A DNA stretch of 5,797 nt from Methanomicrobiales archaeon (GCA_028678885.1 JAJRCP010000027.1:1-5797); one strand, 5' to 3'. Counted from the stretch's first letter, positions 1 through 5,723 are shown. Made by a program: numbers and translations. Notes: a model not told the origin generated them from the letters alone.

Positions 1-279
1 AAAACCGATGGCCCCGTTAAGAAGGATGATCACAAGAATTGCGTATGCATCCAGCCATTCCTGAAGAAATCCAGAAATAATTGCGGCGATAGCAAGAATT
101 ACGATCAATATATCGGTGAACTGCCCGGCAAAAAGAAGGATAAGACTTTTTCGTTTTTGCTTTACGAGTGTATTCGGCCCATATCGCACAAGACGTTCCC
201 GTACTTCCCCCTCGCTCAATCCAGCAGGTGTGGAATGCAATTCTTCAAGAGCCCGTTGAATTGATAGCGAATGAAACAT
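1..279 (-). CDS. P-type cation-transporting ATPase, N-terminal part (cut by window edge)
   Basis: This is the first 93 codons of a membrane cation pump; the rest lies beyond the left edge. Reading from the ATG at 279, residues 1-45 resemble the cation-ATPase N-terminal domain, with the signature-like LSEGEVRERLVRYGPNTL at 21-38. A basic patch (KQKRKS, 40-45) is followed by a first membrane helix at about 46-72 and the start of a second at about 78-93 that ends NGAIGF, which matches the NAxxGF motif at the end of M2 in P2-type (Ca2+/Na+/H+-type) ATPases. The phosphorylation motif DKTGT and the ion-site residues are outside the window, so the transported ion cannot be told. The start is supported by the SD AAGGAGAT at 290-297, with a somewhat long spacing of 12 nt after GGAG. 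The gene follows the tRNA-Ser gene on the same strand but appears to have its own TATA box. Confidence 0.85.
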   Translation of the reverse strand, partial: MFHSLSIQRALEELHSTPAGLSEGEVRERLVRYGPNTLVKQKRKSLILLFAGQFTDILIVILAIAAIISGFLQEWLDAYAILVIILLNGAIGF

Positions 280-354
280 AGCGGTTGAAATCTCCTTCGG
301 ATATCTTCTCTAATATACCAGTGGGGTGGATCTTGCATTGATCCTGTCAATTCC

Positions 355-367
355 GATATATATAAAA
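355..367 (-). promoter_or_regulatory. Candidate TATA box for the ATPase gene
   Basis: On the minus strand this reads TTTTATATATATC, a strong archaeal TATA-like stretch. A start of transcription about 25 nt downstream would fall near 330, giving a leader of roughly 50 nt that still contains the SD at 290-297. A second AT-rich site, GGTATATTAG at 310-319, is too close to the gene to leave an SD in the transcript. The run of T at the 5' side of this box could also help end the tRNA transcript. Confidence 0.5.
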
Positions 368-383
368 ACAGGTCATCTCTCTT

Positions 384-388
384 AAAAA
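384..388 (-). terminator. Oligo-T terminator of the tRNA-Ser gene
   Basis: Five T residues on the minus strand lie six bases after the discriminator base of the tRNA. A second T5 run occurs at about 363-367. Archaeal RNA polymerase terminates at such oligo-T tracts without needing a hairpin. Confidence 0.5.
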
Positions 389-393
389 GGCAA

Positions 394-478
394 CGCCGAG
401 GGGGAGATTTGAACTCCCGAGGTGCCAAGCACCAGCGGCTTTCGAGGCCGCCGCCTTCCCGGACTAGACTACCTCGGC
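394..478 (-). tRNA. tRNA-Ser, anticodon CGA
   Basis: An 85-nt class II tRNA reads the codon UCG. The acceptor stem GCCGAGG pairs perfectly with CCTCGGC, followed by discriminator G, typical of serine tRNAs. The D stem is GTCT with AGGC. The anticodon stem is GCGGC with GCCGC around the loop CTCGAAA, giving CGA. The long variable arm is GGTGC-TTG-GCACC, and the T arm is GGGAG-TTCAAAT-CTCCC. The long variable arm and the anticodon agree on serine. CCA is not encoded (TTG follows), so it would be added after transcription. No intron is seen. The gene stands alone with its own TATA box at 512-519 and a T5 tract after it. Confidence 0.97.
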
Positions 479-511
479 TTTAAAGAGATTACTAATTCTT
501 ATCTGGGGGCC

Positions 512-519
512 TTAATATA
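512..519 (-). promoter_or_regulatory. TATA box of the tRNA-Ser gene
   Basis: The minus strand reads TATATTAA, within GGTATATTAAGG at 510-521. Its centre is about 37 nt before the mature tRNA 5' end. With the usual ~25-nt spacing, transcription would start near 490 and leave a short leader of about 12 nt for RNase P to remove. Confidence 0.7.
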
Positions 520-610
520 CCGTTGGGATCTGGGGAGGAAAGAATGATCAAGAAAATGTGATGTAATCCTCAGGAAGGTAATTCTGTGTTCTCCCTTCAG
601 CAAAATAAAA

Positions 611-690
611 GCATGGGACCACTGCATGAATATAATGTAAAAAAGATTGATACAACATCTGTTTTACCGTCCCTTGATTTGACGATCAGG
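611..690 (-). repeat. Direct repeat copy 1 (195-base period)
   Basis: The best-kept part is 658-675, plus-strand TCTGTTTTACCGTCCCTT, which matches 853-870 at 17 of 18 bases. A second shared block, CCACTGC at 619-625, lies at the same distance from the core as in copy 2, with about half of the 32 bases between them also identical. The outer limits are approximate. Confidence 0.6.
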
Positions 691-806
691 GAGATAACTT
701 TCTGCAAAATTGGACTTCCCTGCACGAAACCATGATTAAACGCGATCAAAACAGTAGTAAATCACACCAAAATGTACTGCAAATTGAATGATCCAGAAAG
801 TTCAGG

Positions 807-890
807 GCATGATCCACTGCTTGGAAACATAGTTAAAATGATAATGAAATAGTCTGTTTTACCGTCTCTTACTTTATTGGTGACAATTCG
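807..890 (-). repeat. Direct repeat copy 2 (195-base period)
   Basis: This is the partner of the copy at 611-690. The core is 853-870, plus-strand TCTGTTTTACCGTCTCTT, and CCACTGC is at 814-820. The separation of 195 bases is a multiple of three, so both copies share one reading frame on the minus strand. A further short repeat, ATGATCCA, occurs at 788-795 and 809-816. Confidence 0.6.
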
Positions 891-1040
891 TGGAAAGATA
901 TTACCAGCATTCAACCCAGTACAACCGTTTAAGGAGAACTGCAGTATCATGTCTTTGCTGGTTCCCTCCTCATCTCATTTTACAAGAAGGGGAATAGCAT
1001 CCCGCAACGGGACTCTCCCCCCTCCCCCTCAAGATTGAAA

Positions 1041-1060
1041 TTTTATATAATAAAAAAGAT
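1041..1060 (-). terminator. T-rich terminator after the thermosome gene
   Basis: On the minus strand the stop codon is followed, about 37 nt later, by a run of six T (1052-1057) and then ATTATATAAAA. No stable hairpin precedes it, as is usual for archaeal T-tract termination. The same AT stretch could also serve as a TATA box for the remnant at 597-950. Confidence 0.5.
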
Positions 1061-1093
1061 TGCGGAAAATTGAAAATTATCAGGTTTTTTCCA

Positions 1094-2704
1094 TTATCCC
1101 ATTGATGGAGCTGCCGGCATTTGGGGCCCGGCCTTCTTACTGCTGACCATCATGTCATCGATCCGAGTGAGCATGGTTGCTGCTTCGGTGGCACTCATAA
1201 TCGCTTGGGTTTTAACCCGCATGGGCTCAAATACCCCAAGTTTCTTCATATCCTCGATGGTGCCGGTATAGACGTTCAGCCCCATGTACTTCTTTCCTTT
1301 CGCGTGAGCGGTCTTCAGGTCAACCACTTTGTCGATGGCGTTGAACCCCGAATTCTCTGCGAGGGTTCTCGGGACGGTCTCGAAGGAGTTAGCAAAGGCC
1401 TCGATGGCAATCTGAATCCTTCCACCGACGCTGTTCGCATAATCGTGGAGTTTCAGGAGGAGCTCGGTCTCGACTGCGCCGCCTCCGACCACAAACTTGC
1501 CATCCTCCATGGCATCCATGACCACACGGATACCATCATAGACTGCCCGCTCCAGTTCATCAATCAGCACCTGGGTACTTCCGCGGAGAAGGATGGTGAC
1601 CGCCATCGGGTTCTTGCATCCGGATATCTTGATAAACTCCGCGTCTTCCACATCCTCCACCTGTTGCGCAGCACCCAGATCGGCAGAGGTAATATCCTCA
1701 GGCTTGTTCACGATATTCCCGCACACCGCACGGGCAGCAAATTTCATATCCTTTTCAGCAATATCCTCTACGGCAAGGATACCATTCTTTGCGAGGTAAT
1801 ACTGGACAGCGTCGGCAATCCCCTTCTGACAGAGTACTACCGTCGCACCAGAACTGACAATCTTATCCACTAAGTTCTTCAGGGTCTGGCGTTCTTGGGC
1901 ATCGAAAGCTTCCATCTGGAGGGGAGAGGTGATCTTGATCTTGGACTTCACCTGGGTCTTCACGATCTCAAGAGGAGAGGCGAGAAGGGCGATCTTTGCA
2001 TTCTTCACCGTACGGGGCATCTGTTCTTCTACCCGGCTCTTATCGATCACCACCCCACGGACTAGCTCCGCTTCATCCATGCTCTCCCCGACATGCTTCT
2101 TGATCATCACGTCGTCTTCGTCGCAGACAATCTTACCGTCCTGTTTCTGGGCCACCGCCAGAACTGCATCGACCACAATACCATCCGCCTTGCCCTTTAC
2201 AGACTCGATGGATTTTCCGGTCATGGCAGTATCCGCAATCTGCATGAGGGTTTTCCTATCGTCAGATTTTACTTCAATGGAGAGACCCTCTACGATTTCG
2301 AGAGCCTTCGCCATTCCCATGCGATATCCCTGAGCGATCACGGTGGGATGGATTCCCCGGGTAACCATCTGCTCGGCGGCCTCCATGAGGGCGCCCACGA
2401 GAATCACAGCAGTGGTGGTCCCGTCCCCCACCATATCGTCCTGGGTCTTCGCCACCTCGACTACCATCTTCCCTCCAGGGTGCTGGATGGAGAGTTCCTG
2501 CAGGATTGTGTGCCCATCGTTTGTTACCACCACATCACCCGTGGAGCTAACAAGCATCTTATCCATACCTCGTGGGCCAAGGGTGGTGCGTACTGCAGCG
2601 GCAATGGCTTTTGCCGCCATAATATTGGAACGAAGGGCATCATGACCTCGGGTTCTTTCGACGTTTTCCCTCAAAATAATCACTGGTTGGCCGGTAAGTT
2701 GCAT
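1094..2704 (-). CDS. Thermosome subunit (group II chaperonin)
   Basis: A 536-residue ATP-driven folding chaperone subunit that assembles into a cytosolic double-ring cage with a built-in lid. The equatorial domain shows LGPRGMDKM (42-50), NDGHT (62-66) and the nucleotide loop GDGTTT (93-98). The apical part, including the helical protrusion region (about 240-275), is followed by [20 protein letters not shown] (284-303). The C-terminal equatorial part has GGGAVE (407-412), PRTLAENSG (445-453) and RVKTQAI (496-502). By family alignment Asp63 and Asp390 are the likely ATPase aspartates. The length is normal, but the tail ends QMPAAPSMG instead of a long Gly-Met repeat. Several usually conserved spots differ, such as HPGGKM for HPAAKM and [10 protein letters not shown] for a basic AVRRVKKSDM-type stretch, suggesting a divergent paralogue. 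The start is supported by AGGTGAT at 2711-2717. A TATA box and the T-run after gfcR indicate a separate transcript. Confidence 0.96.
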   Translation of the reverse strand: MQLTGQPVIILRENVERTRGHDALRSNIMAAKAIAAAVRTTLGPRGMDKMLVSSTGDVVVTNDGHTILQELSIQHPGGKMVVEVAKTQDDMVGDGTTTAVILVGALMEAAEQMVTRGIHPTVIAQGYRMGMAKALEIVEGLSIEVKSDDRKTLMQIADTAMTGKSIESVKGKADGIVVDAVLAVAQKQDGKIVCDEDDVMIKKHVGESMDEAELVRGVVIDKSRVEEQMPRTVKNAKIALLASPLEIVKTQVKSKIKITSPLQMEAFDAQERQTLKNLVDKIVSSGATVVLCQKGIADAVQYYLAKNGILAVEDIAEKDMKFAARAVCGNIVNKPEDITSADLGAAQQVEDVEDAEFIKISGCKNPMAVTILLRGSTQVLIDELERAVYDGIRVVMDAMEDGKFVVGGGAVETELLLKLHDYANSVGGRIQIAIEAFANSFETVPRTLAENSGFNAIDKVVDLKTAHAKGKKYMGLNVYTGTIEDMKKLGVFEPMRVKTQAIMSATEAATMLTRIDDMMVSSKKAGPQMPAAPSMG

Positions 2705-2709
2705 CTGAT

Positions 2710-2735
2710 AATCACCTGTGTCATAAAATGTGATT
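2710..2735 (-). promoter_or_regulatory. Inverted repeat over the thermosome start region and SD
   Basis: AATCAC at 2710-2715 and GTGATT at 2730-2735 are exact reverse complements separated by 14 nt. The left arm contains most of the SD of the thermosome gene (AGGTGAT, minus strand 2717-2711), and the expected transcription start near 2722 lies between the arms. It could be an operator for a repressor or a weak RNA hairpin. A 6-bp pair of this spacing can also arise by chance. Confidence 0.35.
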
Positions 2736-2742
2736 TAAACTT

Positions 2743-2751
2743 CTATATAAA
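2743..2751 (-). promoter_or_regulatory. TATA box of the thermosome gene
   Basis: The minus strand reads TTTATATAG, within CTTTATATAGAAG at 2740-2752. A start about 25 nt downstream falls near 2722 and gives a leader of about 18 nt that just contains the SD at 2711-2717. This separates the thermosome gene from the upstream prs-rtcA-nob1-gfcR cluster. Confidence 0.7.
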
Positions 2752-2761
2752 GAATATGATA

Positions 2762-2776
2762 AGAAGAGAAAAATTC
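2762..2776 (-). terminator. Pyrimidine-rich terminator after gfcR
   Basis: Right after the gfcR TAA stop the minus strand reads GAATTTTTCTCTTCTT, with T5 at 2769-2773. This is a plausible T-tract end for the four-gene transcript, placed just before the thermosome TATA box. Some read-through into the thermosome gene remains possible. Confidence 0.45.
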
Positions 2777-3391
2777 TTAATCCAGTCTTGTCACTGTAAA
2801 CAGCGGGTAGACCGGTACTCCATCCACCTCGCGAAGTCCTCTCTTGTCAAAGATGACTAGGATCGCAAGGGGACGTGCACCATTGGAGTGGAGGTAACTG
2901 ACCACTTCCTTAAGAGTTTTCCCGGAGGTGATCACATCATCCACGATTAGACATTGCTGTCCCTTGATGGAGGCAAAATTTCCGCTGATGGAACCAGTAG
3001 GCCGATCCCCAGTAGCGTACTTGGACGGGTAGTACAGGGCAACCTTGACATCCTCCTGCATCGCGATCAGCGTTGCGAGTGGGATACCTGATAGGGCAAT
3101 TCCTACGATTACATCTGCACACGTCTCACCTGGAGTCTCCGCAGCCTCGTCCAAGGCAGTGTAATACCGCTGGATTATCAGGATGGCGAGTTCGTTCAAC
3201 AGCGAGCCATGCGAACTCACCCCGGTCCAGTCGATGTGCACGTCTTTGGGCACGGTCTCGCTCCGGTTCTGGGTGAGGAGCCAAGTGACTGTCTCCATGG
3301 ATAGATTCAGTTCATCTCCGATCTGGCTCTGGCTGTGCCCCTCAGAGAGAAGTTGCTTCGCCTTCCGGATCAGGTCATCGACGGTACTCAT
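2777..3391 (-). CDS. gfcR: GfcR-type regulator (PyrE-like; HTH plus phosphoribosyltransferase fold)
   Basis: A 204-residue protein of the archaeal PyrE-like/GfcR family, known in Haloferax volcanii as a transcriptional regulator of sugar catabolism. Residues 5-42 form a helix-turn-helix ([20 protein letters not shown] is its core), which true orotate phosphoribosyltransferases lack. The rest is a type I phosphoribosyltransferase fold: [12 protein letters not shown] (99-110), a flexible loop with KYATGDR (124-130) and the PRPP-binding motif [13 protein letters not shown] (148-160) with Asp151-Asp152. The intact PRPP motif suggests that it binds PRPP or a related ligand, while catalysis is doubtful in this family. 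It is the last gene of the cluster, 18 nt after nob1. The start at 3391 fits the HTH N-terminus, but its SD, AGGAGA at 3406-3411, lies 14 nt away and within an inverted repeat. Its targets in this organism are unknown. Confidence 0.9.
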   Translation of the reverse strand: MSTVDDLIRKAKQLLSEGHSQSQIGDELNLSMETVTWLLTQNRSETVPKDVHIDWTGVSSHGSLLNELAILIIQRYYTALDEAAETPGETCADVIVGIALSGIPLATLIAMQEDVKVALYYPSKYATGDRPTGSISGNFASIKGQQCLIVDDVITSGKTLKEVVSYLHSNGARPLAILVIFDKRGLREVDGVPVYPLFTVTRLD

Positions 3392-3393
3392 GA

Positions 3394-3411
3394 AGGAGAG
3401 TGTATTCTCCT
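3394..3411 (-). promoter_or_regulatory. Inverted repeat enclosing the gfcR SD
   Basis: The plus strand reads AGGAGA (3394-3399), six bases, then TCTCCT (3406-3411): a perfect 6-bp inverted repeat with a 6-nt loop in the nob1-gfcR gap. In the mRNA the 5' arm AGGAGA is the only good SD for gfcR, and the 3' arm UCUCCU ends two bases before the AUG. Folding would mask the SD. It could alternatively be a small operator. Confidence 0.5.
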
Positions 3412-3865
3412 ATCTTATGGTTCTTTTCATTGGAGAACCACAGACAGGGCAGGAATCCATCTCCTCTCCGTACCGCCCGCACCCGGTGCAGCGGTATCGC
3501 CATTGCCAAGGTATTGCTTTCCTCTGGTGGATCGAAAGAACGGGTACATGAAGCTGGTGAGCCACATTCTGGAGCGCAAAATCGTCCGTTACCACCGTCC
3601 CTCCGGTATCGAGAGCCAGAGCAAGTAGCCCAATATCCGCCGCCGAAAGTACTCCTTTATCCCCGCTTTCCCGCATTGCATCCTCCACTTTTTTCCGGCA
3701 AGGAGGGGTGGATTCGCGGATTTCCAATCCCCCCGCAAGAAAAACTTCAGCCCGAAGCTGTGAACGGCCGTCTCGTAGCTCTTCCAGCACACTAGGAGTG
3801 GTCAGCCATTCTCCCGCTATATTCCATTCAGAGAAAAATACGGTGGAATCAAGAATATAGATCAT
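3410..3865 (-). CDS. nob1: Ribosome biogenesis endonuclease Nob1 (PIN domain plus zinc ribbon)
   Basis: A 151-residue archaeal Nob1 homologue. The family cuts the 3' end of pre-16S rRNA during small-subunit maturation in the cytoplasm. The PIN nuclease domain covers about residues 1-112, with the acidic metal-binding positions Asp6 (YILDSTVFF), Glu28/Glu29 (VLEEL), Asp77 (SAADIGLLALA) and Asp94/Asp95 (VTDDFALQN). A zinc ribbon follows at 124-145, with Cys126-x2-Cys129 and Cys139-x2-Cys142. Length and domain order match archaeal Nob1, so it looks complete. The start codon overlaps the rtcA stop as ATGA (3865-3862), and GGAG at 3874-3877 inside rtcA lies 8 nt before it, so translation is probably coupled. 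A plain PIN-type toxin is unlikely because of the zinc ribbon and the absence of an antitoxin gene. Confidence 0.92.
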   Translation of the reverse strand: MIYILDSTVFFSEWNIAGEWLTTPSVLEELRDGRSQLRAEVFLAGGLEIRESTPPCRKKVEDAMRESGDKGVLSAADIGLLALALDTGGTVVTDDFALQNVAHQLHVPVLSIHQRKAIPWQWRYRCTGCGRYGEEMDSCPVCGSPMKRTIR

Positions 3866-4842
3866 GCCTCGAACTCCACGACCTTGTTTGTATGGATCTT
3901 CACATCAAATCCGAACTCCCCGAGAAGCCAGTGCATAGTCTGTGCATGCAAGGATAGGCTGCCTGTGGTGTAGGATCCCCCATACAGTGCAAGATAGATG
4001 AGAAGCTGATCTGCGAGATGCATGTCGACCTGCCCACCTGCACGGACTTCGTTGATAAGCATGTCTGCAGCTTCTGTACCCACACGTTCTGCTGGATATC
4101 CTCTCCTCCCCAGGGCAGTTCCTCCCTTTGTTCCGCACCAGGTGGTGCAGGAACTCCCCGTGCTTAGCCCTGTGCGTCGATCAAGATTCACCGGTGGATT
4201 GATACCTAGGCATTCCTCCAGTCTTTTCCGGGCTGAAAATGCCTGTCTTTCTGCTACATGATCAGGGAGATTAGAAGAACAAGAGATAATTCCGCTCTCA
4301 ATCCCTTCACTAGTTATGTTCAGAGGTATGAGGTGGGCAGGCTCTACCGTGACTTGGACAAGTCCGCCTCCCTCAGGATAGTATCCTCTCTTGAGAATGG
4401 ATAGATCCACCCGTGCTCCGTACTTCTGGAGGAGGGGGAGAAAGACTCTTGCCAGATAATCGATAGTGGGGCTGTGCCGGACTTCGGTTCCCCCGCGGAC
4501 CATGATCCCCCCTCCCACCTTCAACCCAATAGGCAACCAGGTCTGGAGTACGAGGGAAATGTTCCCTGCTGTCCCAATATCGAGGGAGAAATTGCTCTTT
4601 TGCAGGGATGAAGGAGAGAAGGAAAGGGAAGAACTGCCCGGGGAAAGGCCGGAAACCTCCGCATTAGAGGGAATGGAAACGGCACGGATCGCAGAAATAT
4701 GCTGGGCCGCCAGCCCCGGATTATCACGTTTGGCGCGGATTCTGACGATCTGAACTGGGGTTCCTGTTAGAGAGGAAAGGGCGACTGCCATTCGGATGAT
4801 CTGCCCCCCACCTTCCAGCCGGGCACCGTCAATCGTCAGCAT
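3862..4842 (-). CDS. rtcA: RNA 3'-terminal phosphate cyclase
   Basis: A 326-residue enzyme that converts RNA 3'-phosphate ends to 2',3'-cyclic phosphates using ATP, through RNA-adenylate and enzyme-adenylate intermediates. Family motifs run in order: IDGARLEGGGQIIR (4-17), RAKRDNPGL (36-44), DIGTAGNISLVLQ (88-100), RGGTEV (116-121), KRGYYPEGGG (151-160), HVAERQ (195-200) and HLADQL (275-280). His299 (SLHAQT) aligns with the adenylated histidine of bacterial RtcA (His309 in E. coli), so activity is expected. The length is close to the usual ~340. The region 216-245, normally close to DALSPGSGITL...LGADALGERG, is more diverged and contains two extra cysteines, Cys232 and Cys236. The start overlaps the prs end by 14 nt and has only a weak SD (TAGAGA), so translation is likely coupled to prs. 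The stop overlaps nob1. The physiological RNA substrate in archaea is not settled. Confidence 0.93.
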   Translation of the reverse strand: MLTIDGARLEGGGQIIRMAVALSSLTGTPVQIVRIRAKRDNPGLAAQHISAIRAVSIPSNAEVSGLSPGSSSLSFSPSSLQKSNFSLDIGTAGNISLVLQTWLPIGLKVGGGIMVRGGTEVRHSPTIDYLARVFLPLLQKYGARVDLSILKRGYYPEGGGLVQVTVEPAHLIPLNITSEGIESGIISCSSNLPDHVAERQAFSARKRLEECLGINPPVNLDRRTGLSTGSSCTTWCGTKGGTALGRRGYPAERVGTEAADMLINEVRAGGQVDMHLADQLLIYLALYGGSYTTGSLSLHAQTMHWLLGEFGFDVKIHTNKVVEFEA

Positions 4843-5683
4843 TCTCTATAGCCCGAGCGACGGACTGTGCGATACTATACTGGCTGTGGGCGCTTTCGAT
4901 GGTATCGCTGGCGGATATGTTAGTGATTCCTGCATTTAGGAGGGCGGTATATGTACCACCGGTGAAGATACCGTGAACACAGACGGCATGCACCTCTGCA
5001 GCTCCCTGAGCATGCAGCATCCGCGTTGCAGTGACAAGCGTTCCACCAGTGGAGATAATGTCATCCACTATCACAACAGTGCGGGATGAAACAGGCAGTT
5101 TTTTTGGCTCCATCCGTACCTCTTCACCGCTGATGCGGGTCTTCACTAGGAAATCATGGTCCCAGTCCCTTTCATGTGCGATTGCTGAAGCAAATGCTAG
5201 GGCTCCCTCATCAGGTGCAAGGATAAGAGGATCGGCATAGTCAGAGGATGAAAGGAATGTACCGATCTCGGATGCGGGAGTCAAATTTTCTGCGGGGAGA
5301 CCGAAGTGGACAAGGACACCGGAATCATGAATCTGCACGGAAATAACCCGATCTACCCCTCGCCCGAGCGCCATTGCAACTGCTCGGGCACTGACGGGTT
5401 CACCTTCCTTGAATTGTTTGTCCTGGCGGGCATATCCCATGTACGGAAGGACAAGAGTATTCTCTGAATCACCGCATGCATCGATCAACAGCAAGAGCTG
5501 GACAAATGAATCGCTGTCGATCACACTTCCTACTATCACCGTCTGATCGTCCAGAGGCCCTATCTGGAGGTAGTGCTCACCATCTGGAAATCGGGAGTAC
5601 CGGGTTGAGAGAAGATCCACATCGAGCGAATATGCAATACGAGAAGCAAGGATCTGGGATTTCTGGGTACCAGTAACCTTCAT
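4829..5683 (-). CDS. prs: Ribose-phosphate pyrophosphokinase (PRPP synthetase)
   Basis: A 284-residue cytosolic enzyme that makes PRPP from ribose 5-phosphate and ATP, the entry point to purine, pyrimidine, histidine and tryptophan synthesis. The sequence shows FPDGEHYLQI (32-41), the family signature PYMGYARQDKQFKEGEPVSA (80-99), the catalytic loop KTRISGEEV (181-189) with Lys181 and Arg183, and the PRPP/ribose-phosphate motif VVIVDDIISTGGTL (203-216) with Asp207-Asp208. The length matches the short archaeal enzymes (about 285) rather than the ~315-residue bacterial ones. In the usual HxExxxxFF stretch it has HDSGVLVHF (119-127), a mild deviation. The start at 5683 has an excellent SD, AGAGGTGAT, ending six bases before the ATG. 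It is the first gene of the cluster prs-rtcA-nob1-gfcR. Confidence 0.95.
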   Translation of the reverse strand: MKVTGTQKSQILASRIAYSLDVDLLSTRYSRFPDGEHYLQIGPLDDQTVIVGSVIDSDSFVQLLLLIDACGDSENTLVLPYMGYARQDKQFKEGEPVSARAVAMALGRGVDRVISVQIHDSGVLVHFGLPAENLTPASEIGTFLSSSDYADPLILAPDEGALAFASAIAHERDWDHDFLVKTRISGEEVRMEPKKLPVSSRTVVIVDDIISTGGTLVTATRMLHAQGAAEVHAVCVHGIFTGGTYTALLNAGITNISASDTIESAHSQYSIAQSVARAIENADD

Positions 5684-5687
5684 CTAA

Positions 5688-5696
5688 ATCACCTCT
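5688..5696 (-). promoter_or_regulatory. SD of prs
   Basis: The minus strand reads AGAGGTGAT, a strong match to the archaeal 16S 3' end, placed five to six bases before the ATG at 5683. It fixes the prs start. Confidence 0.75.
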
Positions 5697-5713
5697 TCAG
5701 CGAAATTTGATGG

Positions 5714-5723
5714 TATTATTATT
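5714..5723 (-). promoter_or_regulatory. Weak TATA-like site before prs
   Basis: The minus strand reads AATAATAATA. If used, transcription would start near 5694 with a leader of only about 11 nt, which would cut into the SD. The true promoter may lie further upstream, beyond the window. Confidence 0.2.

Larger units (their letters stand above)
597..950 (-). pseudogene. Decayed two-repeat coding-like remnant with an internal TGA
   Basis: One minus-strand frame runs 118 codons from an ATG at 950 to a TGA at 597-599, broken only by a TGA at 762-764. It contains two copies of the motif RDGKTD exactly 65 codons apart (residues 28-33 and 93-98). Around the motif the two halves look related: NIFPRIVT versus PILQKVIS before it, and a hydrophobic stretch ending SSGSC versus SCSGPM after it. 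Base differences inside the motif (AGG/AGA, GAT/GAC) are synonymous, which suggests the ancestor was translated. An AGGAGG at 965-970 lies 14 nt before the ATG, rather far. I do not recognise a family. It could be a pseudogene, the remnant of a repeat protein, or chance open frames over a DNA repeat. The first 62 codons might alone be expressed as a small protein. Confidence 0.35.
479..1093. other. 615-base AT-rich spacer between the thermosome and tRNA-Ser genes
   Basis: No intact, confidently coding gene is seen here on either strand. The spacer holds the tRNA promoter (512-519), a decayed duplicated coding-like unit (597-950), a small hairpin-prone G/C-rich patch (989-1035) and the T-rich end of the thermosome transcript (about 1041-1060). 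The base composition is clearly more AT-rich than in the flanking genes. Confidence 0.7.

Noticed and set aside
216..428. 70-codon open frame on the minus strand
   Set aside because: It overlaps the tRNA-Ser gene and the true ATPase start in another frame, and its peptide looks like no protein.
394..478. Selenocysteine tRNA, or a genomic-island attachment site in the tRNA
   Set aside because: The anticodon is CGA and the 7-bp acceptor stem is normal for serine. No integrase gene or second copy of the tRNA 3' end is visible in the window.
611..890. CRISPR array or insertion sequence
   Set aside because: There are only two diverged copies with a 195-base period, no terminal inverted repeats, no transposase and no regular short spacers.
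1008..1035. G-quadruplex on the minus strand
   Set aside because: Only two long G runs are close together (GGGGG and GGGGGG); four well-placed runs are not clearly present.
1121..1873. 250-codon open frame on the plus strand
   Set aside because: It lies fully antisense to the thermosome gene, whose motifs are unmistakable; a long shadow frame is expected from the codon bias.
2093..2860. 255-codon open frame on the plus strand
   Set aside because: It is antisense to the thermosome gene, its promoter and the gfcR end, with no recognisable domain.
2777..3391. True orotate phosphoribosyltransferase (pyrE)
   Set aside because: The N-terminal helix-turn-helix and the overall layout match the PyrE-like/GfcR regulator family instead.
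3183..3795. Several plus-strand open frames opposite gfcR and nob1
   Set aside because: They are antisense shadows of genes with clear PRTase, PIN and zinc-ribbon motifs.
3410..3865. VapC-type toxin
   Set aside because: The PIN domain is followed by a CxxC...CxxC zinc ribbon and is coupled to rtcA with no antitoxin gene, which fits Nob1 better.
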